NCBI RefSeq assembly: GCF_036378875.1
Contig: NZ_DASUVO010000003.1
Coordinates: 1-64,000 of the forward strand
Direction: 5' to 3'
DNA: 64,000 bases
Source of the DNA: Actinophytocola sp036378875
GTDB taxonomy: Bacteria; Actinomycetota; Actinomycetes; Mycobacteriales; Pseudonocardiaceae
Shown here: positions 52,837 through 60,077 of the stretch, piece after piece
How positions within the stretch are numbered: position 1 is the stretch's first letter
Layout: every line of letters begins with the position of its first letter
Notes under the pieces: generated by a model
The model's input: the letters and a program-made list of their open reading frames with translations, nothing else
Databases searched by the model: none
What the model was told of the DNA's origin: nothing
Translations under genes and position numbers: made by a program

Positions 52837-53065
52837 GAGCGCCTCCCTTGGCCGTGCGGCGCGGCTTGCCGCCGCCGGTTGGCACGGCGGAGGCCTCGGC
52901 CCCCGCCGGGTTCGCGGTCCACCACACCGGTGGGTAGTCCCACGGCTGCCCCGGCCGGTACCTCGGCGCCCGCGCGAACTTGTCCCGCAACGTCAACAGC
53001 GCGACGAGCCCGTAAATGGCACCGGGAATCGCAGCGTAGATGAGAAGGGTCTGCACGACACTCAC
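52823..53065 (-). CDS. Small membrane protein
   Basis: Protein of 80 aa with one N-terminal span (VVQTLLIYAAIPGAIYGLVALLTL), then a basic tail with RDKFARAPRYRPGQPWDYPPVWWTANP, a Pro/Trp motif conserved in actinobacterial homologues as I recall them. GTG at 53065 follows GAGGTGTGGTC; a longer frame to 53140 is less likely. Coupled by overlap to the DUF5130 gene. Function unknown. Confidence 0.8.
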   Translation of the reverse strand: MSVVQTLLIYAAIPGAIYGLVALLTLRDKFARAPRYRPGQPWDYPPVWWTANPAGAEASAVPTGGGKPRRTAKGGARGSW

Positions 53066-53387
53066 GACCACACCTCGCCCTCTCCTCGCAGGCTCCGAGA
53101 GGCCGGGCGCTGGTCGTGGCGCTGATGGTTCGCTCCGCAAGCTCCGCTCACGCGCGACACACTACCCAGCATCACCCGAGTACTGACACTCGGCCGCGTG
53201 CGTGACGTCGCACTCATGCAGTCGGTCGAAGCGGCAGGGACGAACGGCCGCTTCTCACTGACTGACATCGCATCGTCACTCTTCATGTCTTGTCGGCTAC
53301 AGTTTTAGGCCATAGCTTTCACCTGTACGGCCCTTGCGGTCCCTTCCCCGGCACGCTCCGTGCCCGTATCGCCGAGGAGTTCCCGTC
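53066..53387. other. Gene-free region upstream of the repeat protein
   Basis: 322 nt between divergent genes. It holds the inverted 29-nt repeat copy c (53122-53150) and a GCGGC...GCCGC hairpin near 53229-53250. An AT-richer stretch, CTACAGTTTTAGGCCATAG at about 53299-53317, may contain the promoter of the repeat-protein gene. No hexamer pair is convincing. Confidence 0.4.
53122..53150 (-). repeat. Dispersed 29-nt repeat, copy c
   Basis: Minus-strand copy starting TGAGCGGAGCTTGCGGAGCG, identical to 47305-47333. Lies upstream of the small membrane-protein gene. Confidence 0.8.
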
Positions 53388-53663
53388 ATGCAGATCATCA
53401 CCCCGACGGTCGTCACCCATTCGGACGAGTGTGCGCTGCTCGGCACCCGCGTTACCCGAGGTACGCGCGTCACCGCCGGCACCCGGGTCACCCGAGGCAC
53501 GAGGGTCACGAGGGGGACGCGCGTCACCGCGGGGACCAGGGTCACGCGTGGTACGAGGGTCACCAGGGGCACGCGCGTGACCGCCGGTACGCGCGTCACG
53601 AGGGGCACGCGAGTCACGCGTGGAACCCGGGTCACGGCCGGGACACGGGTCACCGCTTCCTGA
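53388..53663 (+). CDS. Hexapeptide-repeat protein GTRVT(R/A)
   Basis: Not recognised. A 91-residue protein; ATG at 53388 has GAGGAG about 8 nt upstream. Residues 1-18 (MQIITPTVVTHSDECALL) hold the only Cys (15). Residues 19-90 are twelve perfect hexapeptides GTRVTx, where x runs R-A-R, R-A-R, R-A-R, R-A-A, a super-period of 18 residues. A final Ser ends it. Nineteen Arg and two acidic residues make it strongly basic. No signal peptide or membrane span. Val at every sixth place with a small residue four later fits the left-handed beta-helix rule, in which one coil is 18 residues; this is inference. Synonymous codons are highly varied while the residues do not change, so the reading frame is real. 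Neighbours are the DUF5130 pair and a convergent HNH gene. Confidence 0.85.
   Translation: MQIITPTVVTHSDECALLGTRVTRGTRVTAGTRVTRGTRVTRGTRVTAGTRVTRGTRVTRGTRVTAGTRVTRGTRVTRGTRVTAGTRVTAS
53442..53657 (+). repeat. Twelve 18-nt tandem units encoding GTRVT(R/A)
   Basis: Each unit is 18 nt and encodes the same first five residues, but no two units are identical. Gly uses GGC, GGT, GGG and GGA; Arg uses CGC, CGG, CGA, CGT and AGG (six AGG). The variation falls on third positions and Arg first positions, as expected when only the protein is constrained. Confidence 0.9.
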
Positions 53664-53675
53664 GCCGGAAACCGG

Positions 53676-54311
53676 TCAGGCGGCCGGTTCACCCAGGTAG
53701 GGCAGCCACTGGGGGTCGGTGTCCACGACGCCGGCCAGCAGACGCCAGTGCATGCCACGCGGCGCTCTCGGGACCACCCGAAGGCGCCAGCCGAGCTCGG
53801 ACAGCAGCTTGTCCGCCTTGCGGTGGTTGCACTTCACACAGCACGCCACGCAGTTCTGCCAGGTGTGCTCCCCGCCCCGACTGCGCGGGATGACGTGGTC
53901 GATCGTCTCGGCCCGCCCTCCGCAGTAGGCGCAACGGTGACGGTCCCGGTGCATGAGCCCGGCCCGCGTCAGCGGCACCCGCGCGCGGTAGGGCACGCGA
54001 ACGTAGGTGGCGAGCCGGATCACCGAGGGCACCACGACGCTGTCGGACGCGGAGTGCAGCTCGATCCCGCTGGGGTCGCCGTGGACCACCTCCGCCTTCC
54101 CGCACACCACGAGCACGACCGCGCGCCGTAACGGCAACGCGGTCAGCGGCTCGAACGTGGTGTTCAGCAGGAGGACACGGCGCTTGCCCCACGGGGGCCC
54201 ATTTGCCGGCTCAGGCGCGCCGACATCCGACGAAACGGGTTGCGGGCGCACGGACGCCCGCGACGCCGGCCCTCGGGCGGCGCCGATCGGAGTCGGATGT
54301 CGGTCGGGCAC
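53676..54311 (-). CDS. HNH endonuclease domain protein
   Basis: Protein of 211 aa in the place of Rv2469c. GTG at 54311 follows GGAGGTGGTCGC. A conserved N-terminal part (RRVLLLNTTFEPLTALPLRRAVVLVVCGKAEVV) precedes the HNH module: CAYCG, ETIDHVIPRSRGGEHTWQNCVACCVKCNHRKADK, with His-Asn-His and two zinc CxxC pairs intact. Probably a nuclease, but the physiological role in actinobacteria is not known. Convergent with the hexapeptide-repeat gene, 12 nt apart. Confidence 0.92.
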   Translation of the reverse strand: MPDRHPTPIGAARGPASRASVRPQPVSSDVGAPEPANGPPWGKRRVLLLNTTFEPLTALPLRRAVVLVVCGKAEVVHGDPSGIELHSASDSVVVPSVIRLATYVRVPYRARVPLTRAGLMHRDRHRCAYCGGRAETIDHVIPRSRGGEHTWQNCVACCVKCNHRKADKLLSELGWRLRVVPRAPRGMHWRLLAGVVDTDPQWLPYLGEPAA

Positions 54312-54437
54312 GCGACCACCTCCACCAGATCTGGCAGTGTTAGCAGATCACACATCACCCCCTGAACGCACGTGTGTTGTGTAACGTGTCCGGCCACTGT
54401 GGTGGATCAGTTATCAAAATGACCTTGCCGGCGCTGG

Positions 54438-55319
54438 TCAGACACCCTGTACAGCGGGTTTGAGCACCTCCTCACACCACTGGCGGAAGGTCGTCGGCGT
54501 GGTGGCCGCTGGCGTGCGCGGCTCCGCGTTGTCGAGGCCCGCTTCCTTGGCCGCCATCATGTCGACCATGCCCTGCGCCATCGCCTCGGACCACCCGTGC
54601 TCGATCTGCGTCGCGCGGAAGGCGTCCATGGGGACCCGCTGGTAGCGGACCGGCCGGCCGAGCACGTCGGACATGATCTCCGCCAGGTCGTTCTGGGACA
54701 GGTTCTCCGGGCCGAGTACCGGCACGTCGGCCACGCCGTCCCACGTGGAGTCGAGGAGCAACCGGGCGGCGACGGCCGCGATGTCGCGGGTGGCGCAGGT
54801 CGGCGCCTTGCGGTCACCGGAGACCGGTCCGAAGAACACGCCGTTGTTGCTGATCGACTCGACCTGCCACAGCAGGTTGTCCATGAACGAGGGCATCGCC
54901 AGCGCCCGGTAGCTCACGCCCGTGCTGGCGATCAGGTCGTCCATGGCCAGCGAGGCCGACACGTGCCCGGCGTCCCGCGCGACTCCGCGCCCGAGGGCCG
55001 ACACGCCGACCACCCGCGCGACCCCCTGGTTCTTGAGGGCGTCGCAGGCCGGTCGGGTGAAGTCCAGGAAGGCGGCCTCCAGGCTCTCGGCGCGAGGGTC
55101 CGCGGCGACGAGCCAGAACACGGCGTCGGCGCCCGCGAAAGCCTCGGTGACGACGGCCAGGTCGCCGTGCGAACCCTCCACGACCTCGACCCGCGCACGC
55201 ACGTGGTCGGGAAGGCGGGCGGGATCGCGGGCGACCACGCGGATCGGCTCGCCGCTGTCGAGGAGGTGGTCGAGTACCCGCCGGCCGATCTGCCCGGTCG
55301 GCGTGGTGACGACGATCAT
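54438..55319 (-). CDS. NmrA-like NAD(P)-binding protein
   Basis: Atypical SDR / NmrA family protein, 293 aa. ATG at 55319. Cofactor motif VVTTPTGQIGRRVLDHLL (TGxxGxx) and ARDPARL, where Arg favours NADPH. GADAVFWLVA, VVGVSALG and an altered active site without YxxxK are typical of NmrA or quinone-reductase (QorB-like) proteins. Divergent from a LysR gene that probably controls it. Confidence 0.9.
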   Translation of the reverse strand: MIVVTTPTGQIGRRVLDHLLDSGEPIRVVARDPARLPDHVRARVEVVEGSHGDLAVVTEAFAGADAVFWLVAADPRAESLEAAFLDFTRPACDALKNQGVARVVGVSALGRGVARDAGHVSASLAMDDLIASTGVSYRALAMPSFMDNLLWQVESISNNGVFFGPVSGDRKAPTCATRDIAAVAARLLLDSTWDGVADVPVLGPENLSQNDLAEIMSDVLGRPVRYQRVPMDAFRATQIEHGWSEAMAQGMVDMMAAKEAGLDNAEPRTPAATTPTTFRQWCEEVLKPAVQGV

Positions 55320-55344
55320 GAGAACTCCGAGGTGGTAGGGGATC

Positions 55345-55362
55345 TTGACGTCACCAAGTCAA
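55345..55362. promoter_or_regulatory. LysR-type binding site candidate
   Basis: Inverted repeat TTGAC-N8-GTCAA in the 100-nt gap between the divergent NmrA-like and LysR genes. It has the T-N11-A character of LysR boxes and lies 26 nt before the NmrA-like start. Confidence 0.4.
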
Positions 55363-55419
55363 TGCGGGACGGCCACGAACCTGAAGGACCGGCTCGGTCG
55401 CCATTGATACCCTGGCGAT

Positions 55420-56325
55420 ATGAATGACCTGGAGACGCGGCAGCTCCGCTACTTCGTCGCGGTCGCCGAAGAGCTCCACTTCGGACGCGCGGCCGAGCGG
55501 CTCTCGATGGCGCAGCCGCCGCTGTCCAGGGCGATCCGGGACCTGGAACGCCAGCTGGGCGTCCAGTTGCTCGAACGCAGCACGCGCCAGGTCACGCTGA
55601 CCGCGGCCGGGGCGGTGTTCCTGCGGGACGCCAGGACCGCACTCGACGCGGTCGCGGCGGCGGACCGGCGGGCCAGGCACGCCGGCCGCCCGGACCCCCG
55701 CCTGCGGCTCGCGCTCAAGGCCGACCATGACGCCGGCCTGCTGCCGAAGATCATCGAGACGTACGAGGTCGAGGACGGCGCGCTACCGGTCGAGCTGCTG
55801 CTCGGCGGCCGACACGAGCAGCCGAGGCAACTCCGTGACGGCCGGGCGGACGTGGCCCTGCTGCCCACCCCGTTCGACGAGCGCGGCCTGGACTTCGAGC
55901 CGTTGCTGACCGAGCCCCGCCTGGTCGCGCTGGCGGCCAACGACCCCCTCGCCGCCCAGACGGGCCTGCGCCTCGCGGATCTGGCCGGCAGGAGCCTCCC
56001 CGACGGCGCGCCGGCCGACCAGGGCTACTCGACCGGTCCGACCACCAGGGCGGCCACCCACGGTCCCGTCTCCGACCTGACACAGATCTTCAAGCTGGTC
56101 GAGCTGGGCAGCATCGTCTGCTTCCTGCCCACGTCGGTGACGGAACGCTACCGCCGGCCGGGCATCGTGTACCTGCCCGTCAGCGACCTGGAGCCGGCCA
56201 CGCTCACCGTCGCCTGGCCTCAGGACTCCCACTCCCCGGCCGTCGCCGCGTTCATCCGCGCGGCCATCGAGGTGGCGGCAAGTGCCTACGCCGTAAGAGA
56301 AACACCAAGTCCCGTGGCTACATAA
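55420..56325 (+). CDS. LysR-family transcriptional regulator
   Basis: LysR regulator, 301 aa, ATG at 55420. The N-terminal winged helix-turn-helix is LETRQLRYFVAVAEELHFGRAAERLSMAQPPLSRAIRDLERQLGVQLLER. The effector domain follows, with the LysR pattern of two lobes (LPVELLLGGRHEQPRQLRDGRADVALL). Likely regulates the divergent NmrA-like gene and itself. Effector unknown. Confidence 0.94.
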   Translation: MNDLETRQLRYFVAVAEELHFGRAAERLSMAQPPLSRAIRDLERQLGVQLLERSTRQVTLTAAGAVFLRDARTALDAVAAADRRARHAGRPDPRLRLALKADHDAGLLPKIIETYEVEDGALPVELLLGGRHEQPRQLRDGRADVALLPTPFDERGLDFEPLLTEPRLVALAANDPLAAQTGLRLADLAGRSLPDGAPADQGYSTGPTTRAATHGPVSDLTQIFKLVELGSIVCFLPTSVTERYRRPGIVYLPVSDLEPATLTVAWPQDSHSPAVAAFIRAAIEVAASAYAVRETPSPVAT

Positions 56326-56387
56326 CCTTCGTCACACCAGGCGCTCCGCTCACCGGCGTCCGGGACCGAATCGTTATCGTCGCCCCC

Positions 56388-57368
56388 GTGACACCACTTG
56401 TTCTGGGGCAGCTGAACGTCGAACTGACGGACTGTGCGGACACCGACGACTGGTGCAAATCCGTCTACGAGCTGACCCGAAACCAGTGGCTCGCCTCCTC
56501 GGCCAACTGGCTCATCGCCAAGCCGCTCTCGATCCTGCTGATCCTCGTCATCGCGATCATCATCCGGCTCGTTGCCCGGCGCCTGATCGACCGGCTGACC
56601 AAGGCGAACGGCGGCGGCAGGATCCCCGCGCTGCTGCGGCCGCTGAAGGAGCGGGCACCGCAGGCACTCGGCTCGATCCTGTCGGAACGGCGCGCCCAGC
56701 GGGCCAAGACCATCGGGTCCGTCTTCAAGTCGATCACGTCGGTGATCGTGTTCGGCACCGCGTTCATGATGATCCTCGCCGAGCTGGGGGTGAACCTCGC
56801 GCCCGTGCTGGCCTCCGCCGGCATCCTCGGCGTGGCCATCGGTTTCGGTGCGCAGAACGTCGTCAAGGACTTCCTCTCCGGCGTGTTCATGATGCTGGAG
56901 GACCAGTACGGCGTCGGTGACGTCGTCGACGTCGGTGAGGCGTCGGGCACCGTCGAGGCCGTCGGCCTGCGGATCACCACCATGCGGGACGTCAACGGCA
57001 CCGTCTGGTACGTCCGCAACGGGGAGATCCTGCGGGTCGGCAACTCCAGCCAGGGCTTCGCGGTCGCGGTCGTGGACGTGCCCATCGGCTACGGCGCCGA
57101 CGTCGAGCAGGCCACCGAGGTCATCGACCGGGTGGCCACCCAGGTCACCGACAACGAGCCCGTGTCCGATGACGTGCTCGAGCCGCCGGACGTCCTCGGT
57201 GTCGAGCGGGTGTCGGCCGCCGAGGGCATCATGCTGCGGGTCACCGTGAAGACCCGCCCCGGCCGGCAGTGGGCGGTGCAGCGGTCGCTGCGGGCCCACA
57301 TCATGGGCGCCTTCGAGGAGGCCGGCATCCAGGGTCCGGTCGTGCGTGGCTTCGGCACTTCCGAGTAA
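56388..57368 (+). CDS. MscS-type mechanosensitive channel
   Basis: Small-conductance mechanosensitive channel, 326 aa, GTG at 56388. Three membrane spans: PLSILLILVIAIIIRLVARR, ITSVIVFGTAFMMILAELGV, and the pore helix LASAGILGVAIGFGAQNVVKDFLSGVFMML. The beta domain DQYGVGDVVDVGEASGTVEAVGLRITTMRD...VWYVRNGEI is the canonical MscS signature. Releases solutes on osmotic downshock. Its stop lies 12 nt before a duplicated 74-nt leader and 93 nt before the globin start. Confidence 0.95.
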   Translation: MTPLVLGQLNVELTDCADTDDWCKSVYELTRNQWLASSANWLIAKPLSILLILVIAIIIRLVARRLIDRLTKANGGGRIPALLRPLKERAPQALGSILSERRAQRAKTIGSVFKSITSVIVFGTAFMMILAELGVNLAPVLASAGILGVAIGFGAQNVVKDFLSGVFMMLEDQYGVGDVVDVGEASGTVEAVGLRITTMRDVNGTVWYVRNGEILRVGNSSQGFAVAVVDVPIGYGADVEQATEVIDRVATQVTDNEPVSDDVLEPPDVLGVERVSAAEGIMLRVTVKTRPGRQWAVQRSLRAHIMGAFEEAGIQGPVVRGFGTSE

Positions 57369-57380
57369 TGGCAGGATGGG

Positions 57381-57454
57381 AGGGCAGGAGCTGGCCGGAC
57401 CGCCTTCCCAGGACGACCACCCGAACGCCCTGCCGCCGAACGGAGAGAGGCAGA
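57381..57454 (+). promoter_or_regulatory. Duplicated 74-nt leader, copy at globin gene
   Basis: Matches the minus-strand segment 60077-60004 at 67 of 74 positions. Ends 7 nt before the globin GTG and includes its ribosome site GGAGAGAGG. CTGCC can pair with GGCAG at the end, enclosing that site in a hairpin; in the other copy C is replaced by T, still allowing a T-G pair. Function is inferred: RNA regulator, or a dispersed repeat that brings a ribosome site. Confidence 0.65.
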
Positions 57455-57461
57455 CAGATCT

Positions 57462-57854
57462 GTGGCGACACCTGAGGAAGCAACGAGCTTCTACGACTCC
57501 GTCGGCGGTGAGGCGGTCTTCCACCGCATCGTCGGCCGGTTCTACGAGGAGGTCGCGAAGGACGAGGTGCTGCGCCCGCTGTACCCCGAGGAGGACCTGG
57601 GGCCTGCCGAGGAACGCCTGCGCATGTTCCTGATGCAGTACTGGGGCGGTCCGCACACCTACTCGGACCGCCGAGGCCACCCCCGGCTACGAATGCGCCA
57701 CGCACCGTTCTCGATTGGGCCGATTGAGCGCGACGCGTGGCTGCGATGCATGCGAATAGCGGTAGACGAAGCCGCGTTGTCGGATCATCATCGGCGCCAG
57801 CTGTGGGGGTACCTGGAAATGGCCGCCAACAGTTTGATGAACAGCTGGGCCTAG
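57462..57854 (+). CDS. glbO: Truncated haemoglobin, group II (GlbO type)
   Basis: Haem protein of 130 aa, the length of group II truncated globins. GTG at 57462. The proximal His is His80 in RLRMRHAPF; Tyr28 (FYEEV, B10) and Tyr41 (LYPEED) are distal-pocket candidates, and Trp93 in RDAWLRCM fits the G8 Trp. YWGGPHTYSDRRGHP is the family signature. Probably binds oxygen, NO or peroxide. Same position as Rv2470 in mycobacteria. Confidence 0.96.
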   Translation: MATPEEATSFYDSVGGEAVFHRIVGRFYEEVAKDEVLRPLYPEEDLGPAEERLRMFLMQYWGGPHTYSDRRGHPRLRMRHAPFSIGPIERDAWLRCMRIAVDEAALSDHHRRQLWGYLEMAANSLMNSWA

Positions 57855-57906
57855 GCGCGACGTGGTTTCCCCGTCGGTGCCTCGATGACTAGCAGGACGG
57901 CCGACA

Positions 57907-59007
57907 TTGGGAAGACCCGGAGATACCTCCGCGTGGTGGCAGCGCGCGACCTTTTACCAGGTGTACGTGCCATCGTTCGCCGACGCCGACGGTGATGGCG
58001 TCGGCGACCTCGACGGCGTCCGGGAACGGCTCGGCTACCTCGAGCTGCTCGGCGTGGACGCGTTGTGGCTGACGCTGGAACCGACCACCCCCATCGACGT
58101 CGACGCGATCGACGGGCTCGTCAGCGAGGCGCACGCGGAGGGCATCAAGGTCACGATCGACCTGCCGACCTACCACGACGTCGAACCCGAGCTGCGGTTC
58201 TGGCTGGACCACGGCGTCGACGGGTTCCGCGTCGACGACCGCGGCGTGCCGGACACACACCGGCTGGTCCGCCAGGTCCTCGACGAGTACCCGGGCACGA
58301 TGGCGATCGGCGAGTTCTGGCCGACCGACGACACGTACCCTCGGCCCTACGAGCTGCACCTCGGCGTCAACTTCCGGCTGCTGCTGGCCGCGTTCGAGGC
58401 GGTGACGCTGCGCACGTCGATCGACGCGTCGCTGGACGCCGCGGCCATGGCGAGTGTGCCGCCGACGTGGACGCTGTCCAACCACGAGGCCGTCCGCCAG
58501 GCCACCCGATACGGTGACGGCGCCGTCGGCGCACAGCGGGCACGGGCGATGGCGCTGGTCGAGCTGGGGCTGCCCGGGGTCGTGTACCTGTACAACGGCG
58601 AGGAGCTGGGGCTGCCGGACCTGGACGACAGCCGGGTGCCGTTGCCGTGGGAGGGAGCGGAGCCGCCGTTCGGGTTCTCCGCCAACGAGTCGACCTGGCT
58701 GCCGATGCCGTCCGACTGGGCGAAGCTGACGGTGGAGCGGCAGCTGGAGGACGCCGACTCGACGCTGTCGCTGTACCGGCAGGCCCTCGAGTTACGCAGG
58801 ACCCATCCGGCGTTCTCGGGTGTCGATCTGGAGTGGTACGGCGCCCCCGCGGGGTGCTTCGCCTACCGGCGCAAGGGCAGTGGCCTCGTGTGTGTGCTCA
58901 ACGCGGCCGACACCCCGGTGCCGTTGCCCTCCGGTGAGCTGCTGCTGGCGAGCGGCCCGCTCGCGGGTGACCATCTGCCACCGAACACCGCGGCCTGGCT
59001 GGTGTAG
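57907..59007 (+). CDS. Reduced GH13 (alpha-amylase family) protein
   Basis: GH13-like protein of only 366 aa, against about 540 for the mycobacterial AglA in this position. TTG at 57907 follows CAGGAC. The barrel start FYQVYVPSFADADGDGVGDLDG is typical. The usual region I (DxxxNH) is replaced by DLPTYHD, and only about 20 residues separate it from region II, GVDGFRVDD with Asp110, so domain B is missing. Region III has Glu136 in AIGEFW. Region IV reads SNHE instead of SNHD (Glu194). Two of three carboxylates are standard; the third is altered. It may be a pseudoenzyme or have a new specificity. Confidence 0.82.
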   Translation: MGRPGDTSAWWQRATFYQVYVPSFADADGDGVGDLDGVRERLGYLELLGVDALWLTLEPTTPIDVDAIDGLVSEAHAEGIKVTIDLPTYHDVEPELRFWLDHGVDGFRVDDRGVPDTHRLVRQVLDEYPGTMAIGEFWPTDDTYPRPYELHLGVNFRLLLAAFEAVTLRTSIDASLDAAAMASVPPTWTLSNHEAVRQATRYGDGAVGAQRARAMALVELGLPGVVYLYNGEELGLPDLDDSRVPLPWEGAEPPFGFSANESTWLPMPSDWAKLTVERQLEDADSTLSLYRQALELRRTHPAFSGVDLEWYGAPAGCFAYRRKGSGLVCVLNAADTPVPLPSGELLLASGPLAGDHLPPNTAAWLV

Positions 59008-59313
59008 CTACAGGCCGCTGCCGACGTCGCCGAAGCCGCCCGGGTCCGGGTCTGGGTCGACACCGTCGTCGTCGGACAGGGCGGCGCCCGCGGCGAACGC
59101 GGCGGCCGGGCCGACAGTCCACGCCGCGCTGGTGATGGCGTTCTTGCGCCGTTCCTTCGGCGACAGCGGCGCGAGCGGCGCCGCCGGCACGCTGGGGCGC
59201 TGGATGTGCCGTGGTCGCGCCGGGCCGTCTACCGGTTCCCGGCCCTCCCACTCGTCGTGCTTGGGCACCGTCTGGTCCAGGAACCGTCGTGCCGGGTCCT
59301 CTGGCTCGCTCAC
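59008..59313 (-). CDS. Small hypothetical membrane protein
   Basis: Protein of 101 aa, GTG at 59313. Acidic N-terminus with FLDQTVPKHDEWEGREP, then KERRKNAITSAAWTVGPAAAFAAGAAL, a weak single span, and an Asp/Gly/Pro tail. Its stop abuts the GH13 stop on the other strand. Function unknown. Confidence 0.6.
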   Translation of the reverse strand: MSEPEDPARRFLDQTVPKHDEWEGREPVDGPARPRHIQRPSVPAAPLAPLSPKERRKNAITSAAWTVGPAAAFAAGAALSDDDGVDPDPDPGGFGDVGSGL

Positions 59314-59357
59314 TCCGCTATGGAACCACAGAACGACGTTCGCTCAGCGAACTTCGC

Positions 59358-59993
59358 TCAGACAAGTAGCGGCAGCAAAGCATGCCGCCGGCGGACCACC
59401 GCGCCGAACCGGGCGTCGATGCGCAACCACGCGTCGGTCGCCGTGATCCGCACGTGCTCGTCGTCGCCGGCACCGAGGAAACCCATGCCGGACATGGCGA
59501 ACAGGCACCGCATGGGGATCTTCACCTCGAGACCGTCGCCGGAGACCGTCAGCACGGTCTGGTCCAGCAGCGACGCGGGCGGGGTGCCCTGCGGGCCGAC
59601 GTTCTCCCGCGCCACCGTGAGCCCCCGCTCGGTCAGGTCCGCCACGATCTTCGCCGGCAGCTGCTCCTCGACGACCTGCCAGTGGGCCTGCGGCGGTAAC
59701 GCGGAACGCCACTGCAGGTCCAGCACCGGGCCAGGGTCGATGCGGTCGGCCCTGGACACCGCGAGCGCGGCCAGCAGCTCGTTGCCCGACACGGTCACGT
59801 CACCCGGCTCGACGCTGCCGAGCACGGTCCTGGTGGCCAGCACGTCGAACGGGGTCGCCACCCAGGCGTCGACCCGGCCGCCGTCGCGGTTGCGCAGGCG
59901 GACCACGGTCTGGCCGTCCAGGCGGACCGCACGAGCCGCGAAGGCGCCGAGGTCGTCCCGCTCGGACGGATCGGCAAAGCTCAGCTCAGGCAT
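59358..59993 (-). CDS. Conserved actinobacterial hypothetical protein
   Basis: Protein of 211 aa in the place of Rv2474c. ATG at 59993, 10 nt after the second copy of the 74-nt leader, which supplies the GGAGAGAGG ribosome site. Mixed alpha/beta sequence with no Cys pair or known catalytic motif (FADPSERDDLGAFAARAVRLDGQTVVRLR). Follows the thioesterase gene on the same strand. Function unknown. Confidence 0.8.
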   Translation of the reverse strand: MPELSFADPSERDDLGAFAARAVRLDGQTVVRLRNRDGGRVDAWVATPFDVLATRTVLGSVEPGDVTVSGNELLAALAVSRADRIDPGPVLDLQWRSALPPQAHWQVVEEQLPAKIVADLTERGLTVARENVGPQGTPPASLLDQTVLTVSGDGLEVKIPMRCLFAMSGMGFLGAGDDEHVRITATDAWLRIDARFGAVVRRRHALLPLLV

Positions 59994-60003
59994 GCTGTGT
60001 CGA

Positions 60004-60077
60004 TCTGCCTCTCTCCGTTCGGCAGCAGGGCATTCGCCGAGTCGTCCTGGGAAGGCGGTCCGGCCAGCTCATGCCCT
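60004..60077 (-). promoter_or_regulatory. Duplicated 74-nt leader, copy at hypothetical gene
   Basis: Second copy of the leader found before the globin gene. The first nine bases form the last codons and TGA stop of the thioesterase gene (AGG GCA TGA); the globin copy has GGA there. Confidence 0.65.

Noticed and set aside
53388..53663. Hexapeptide-repeat gene as a RiPP precursor
   Set aside because: A single Cys, no leader-like acidic region and no modifying enzyme genes nearby.
53297..53758. Minus-strand repeat frame (VTRVPA-like) opposite the hexapeptide-repeat gene
   Set aside because: Its repeats vary in amino acid (VTRVP and VTLVP), it lacks a ribosome site, and the plus frame is perfectly conserved.
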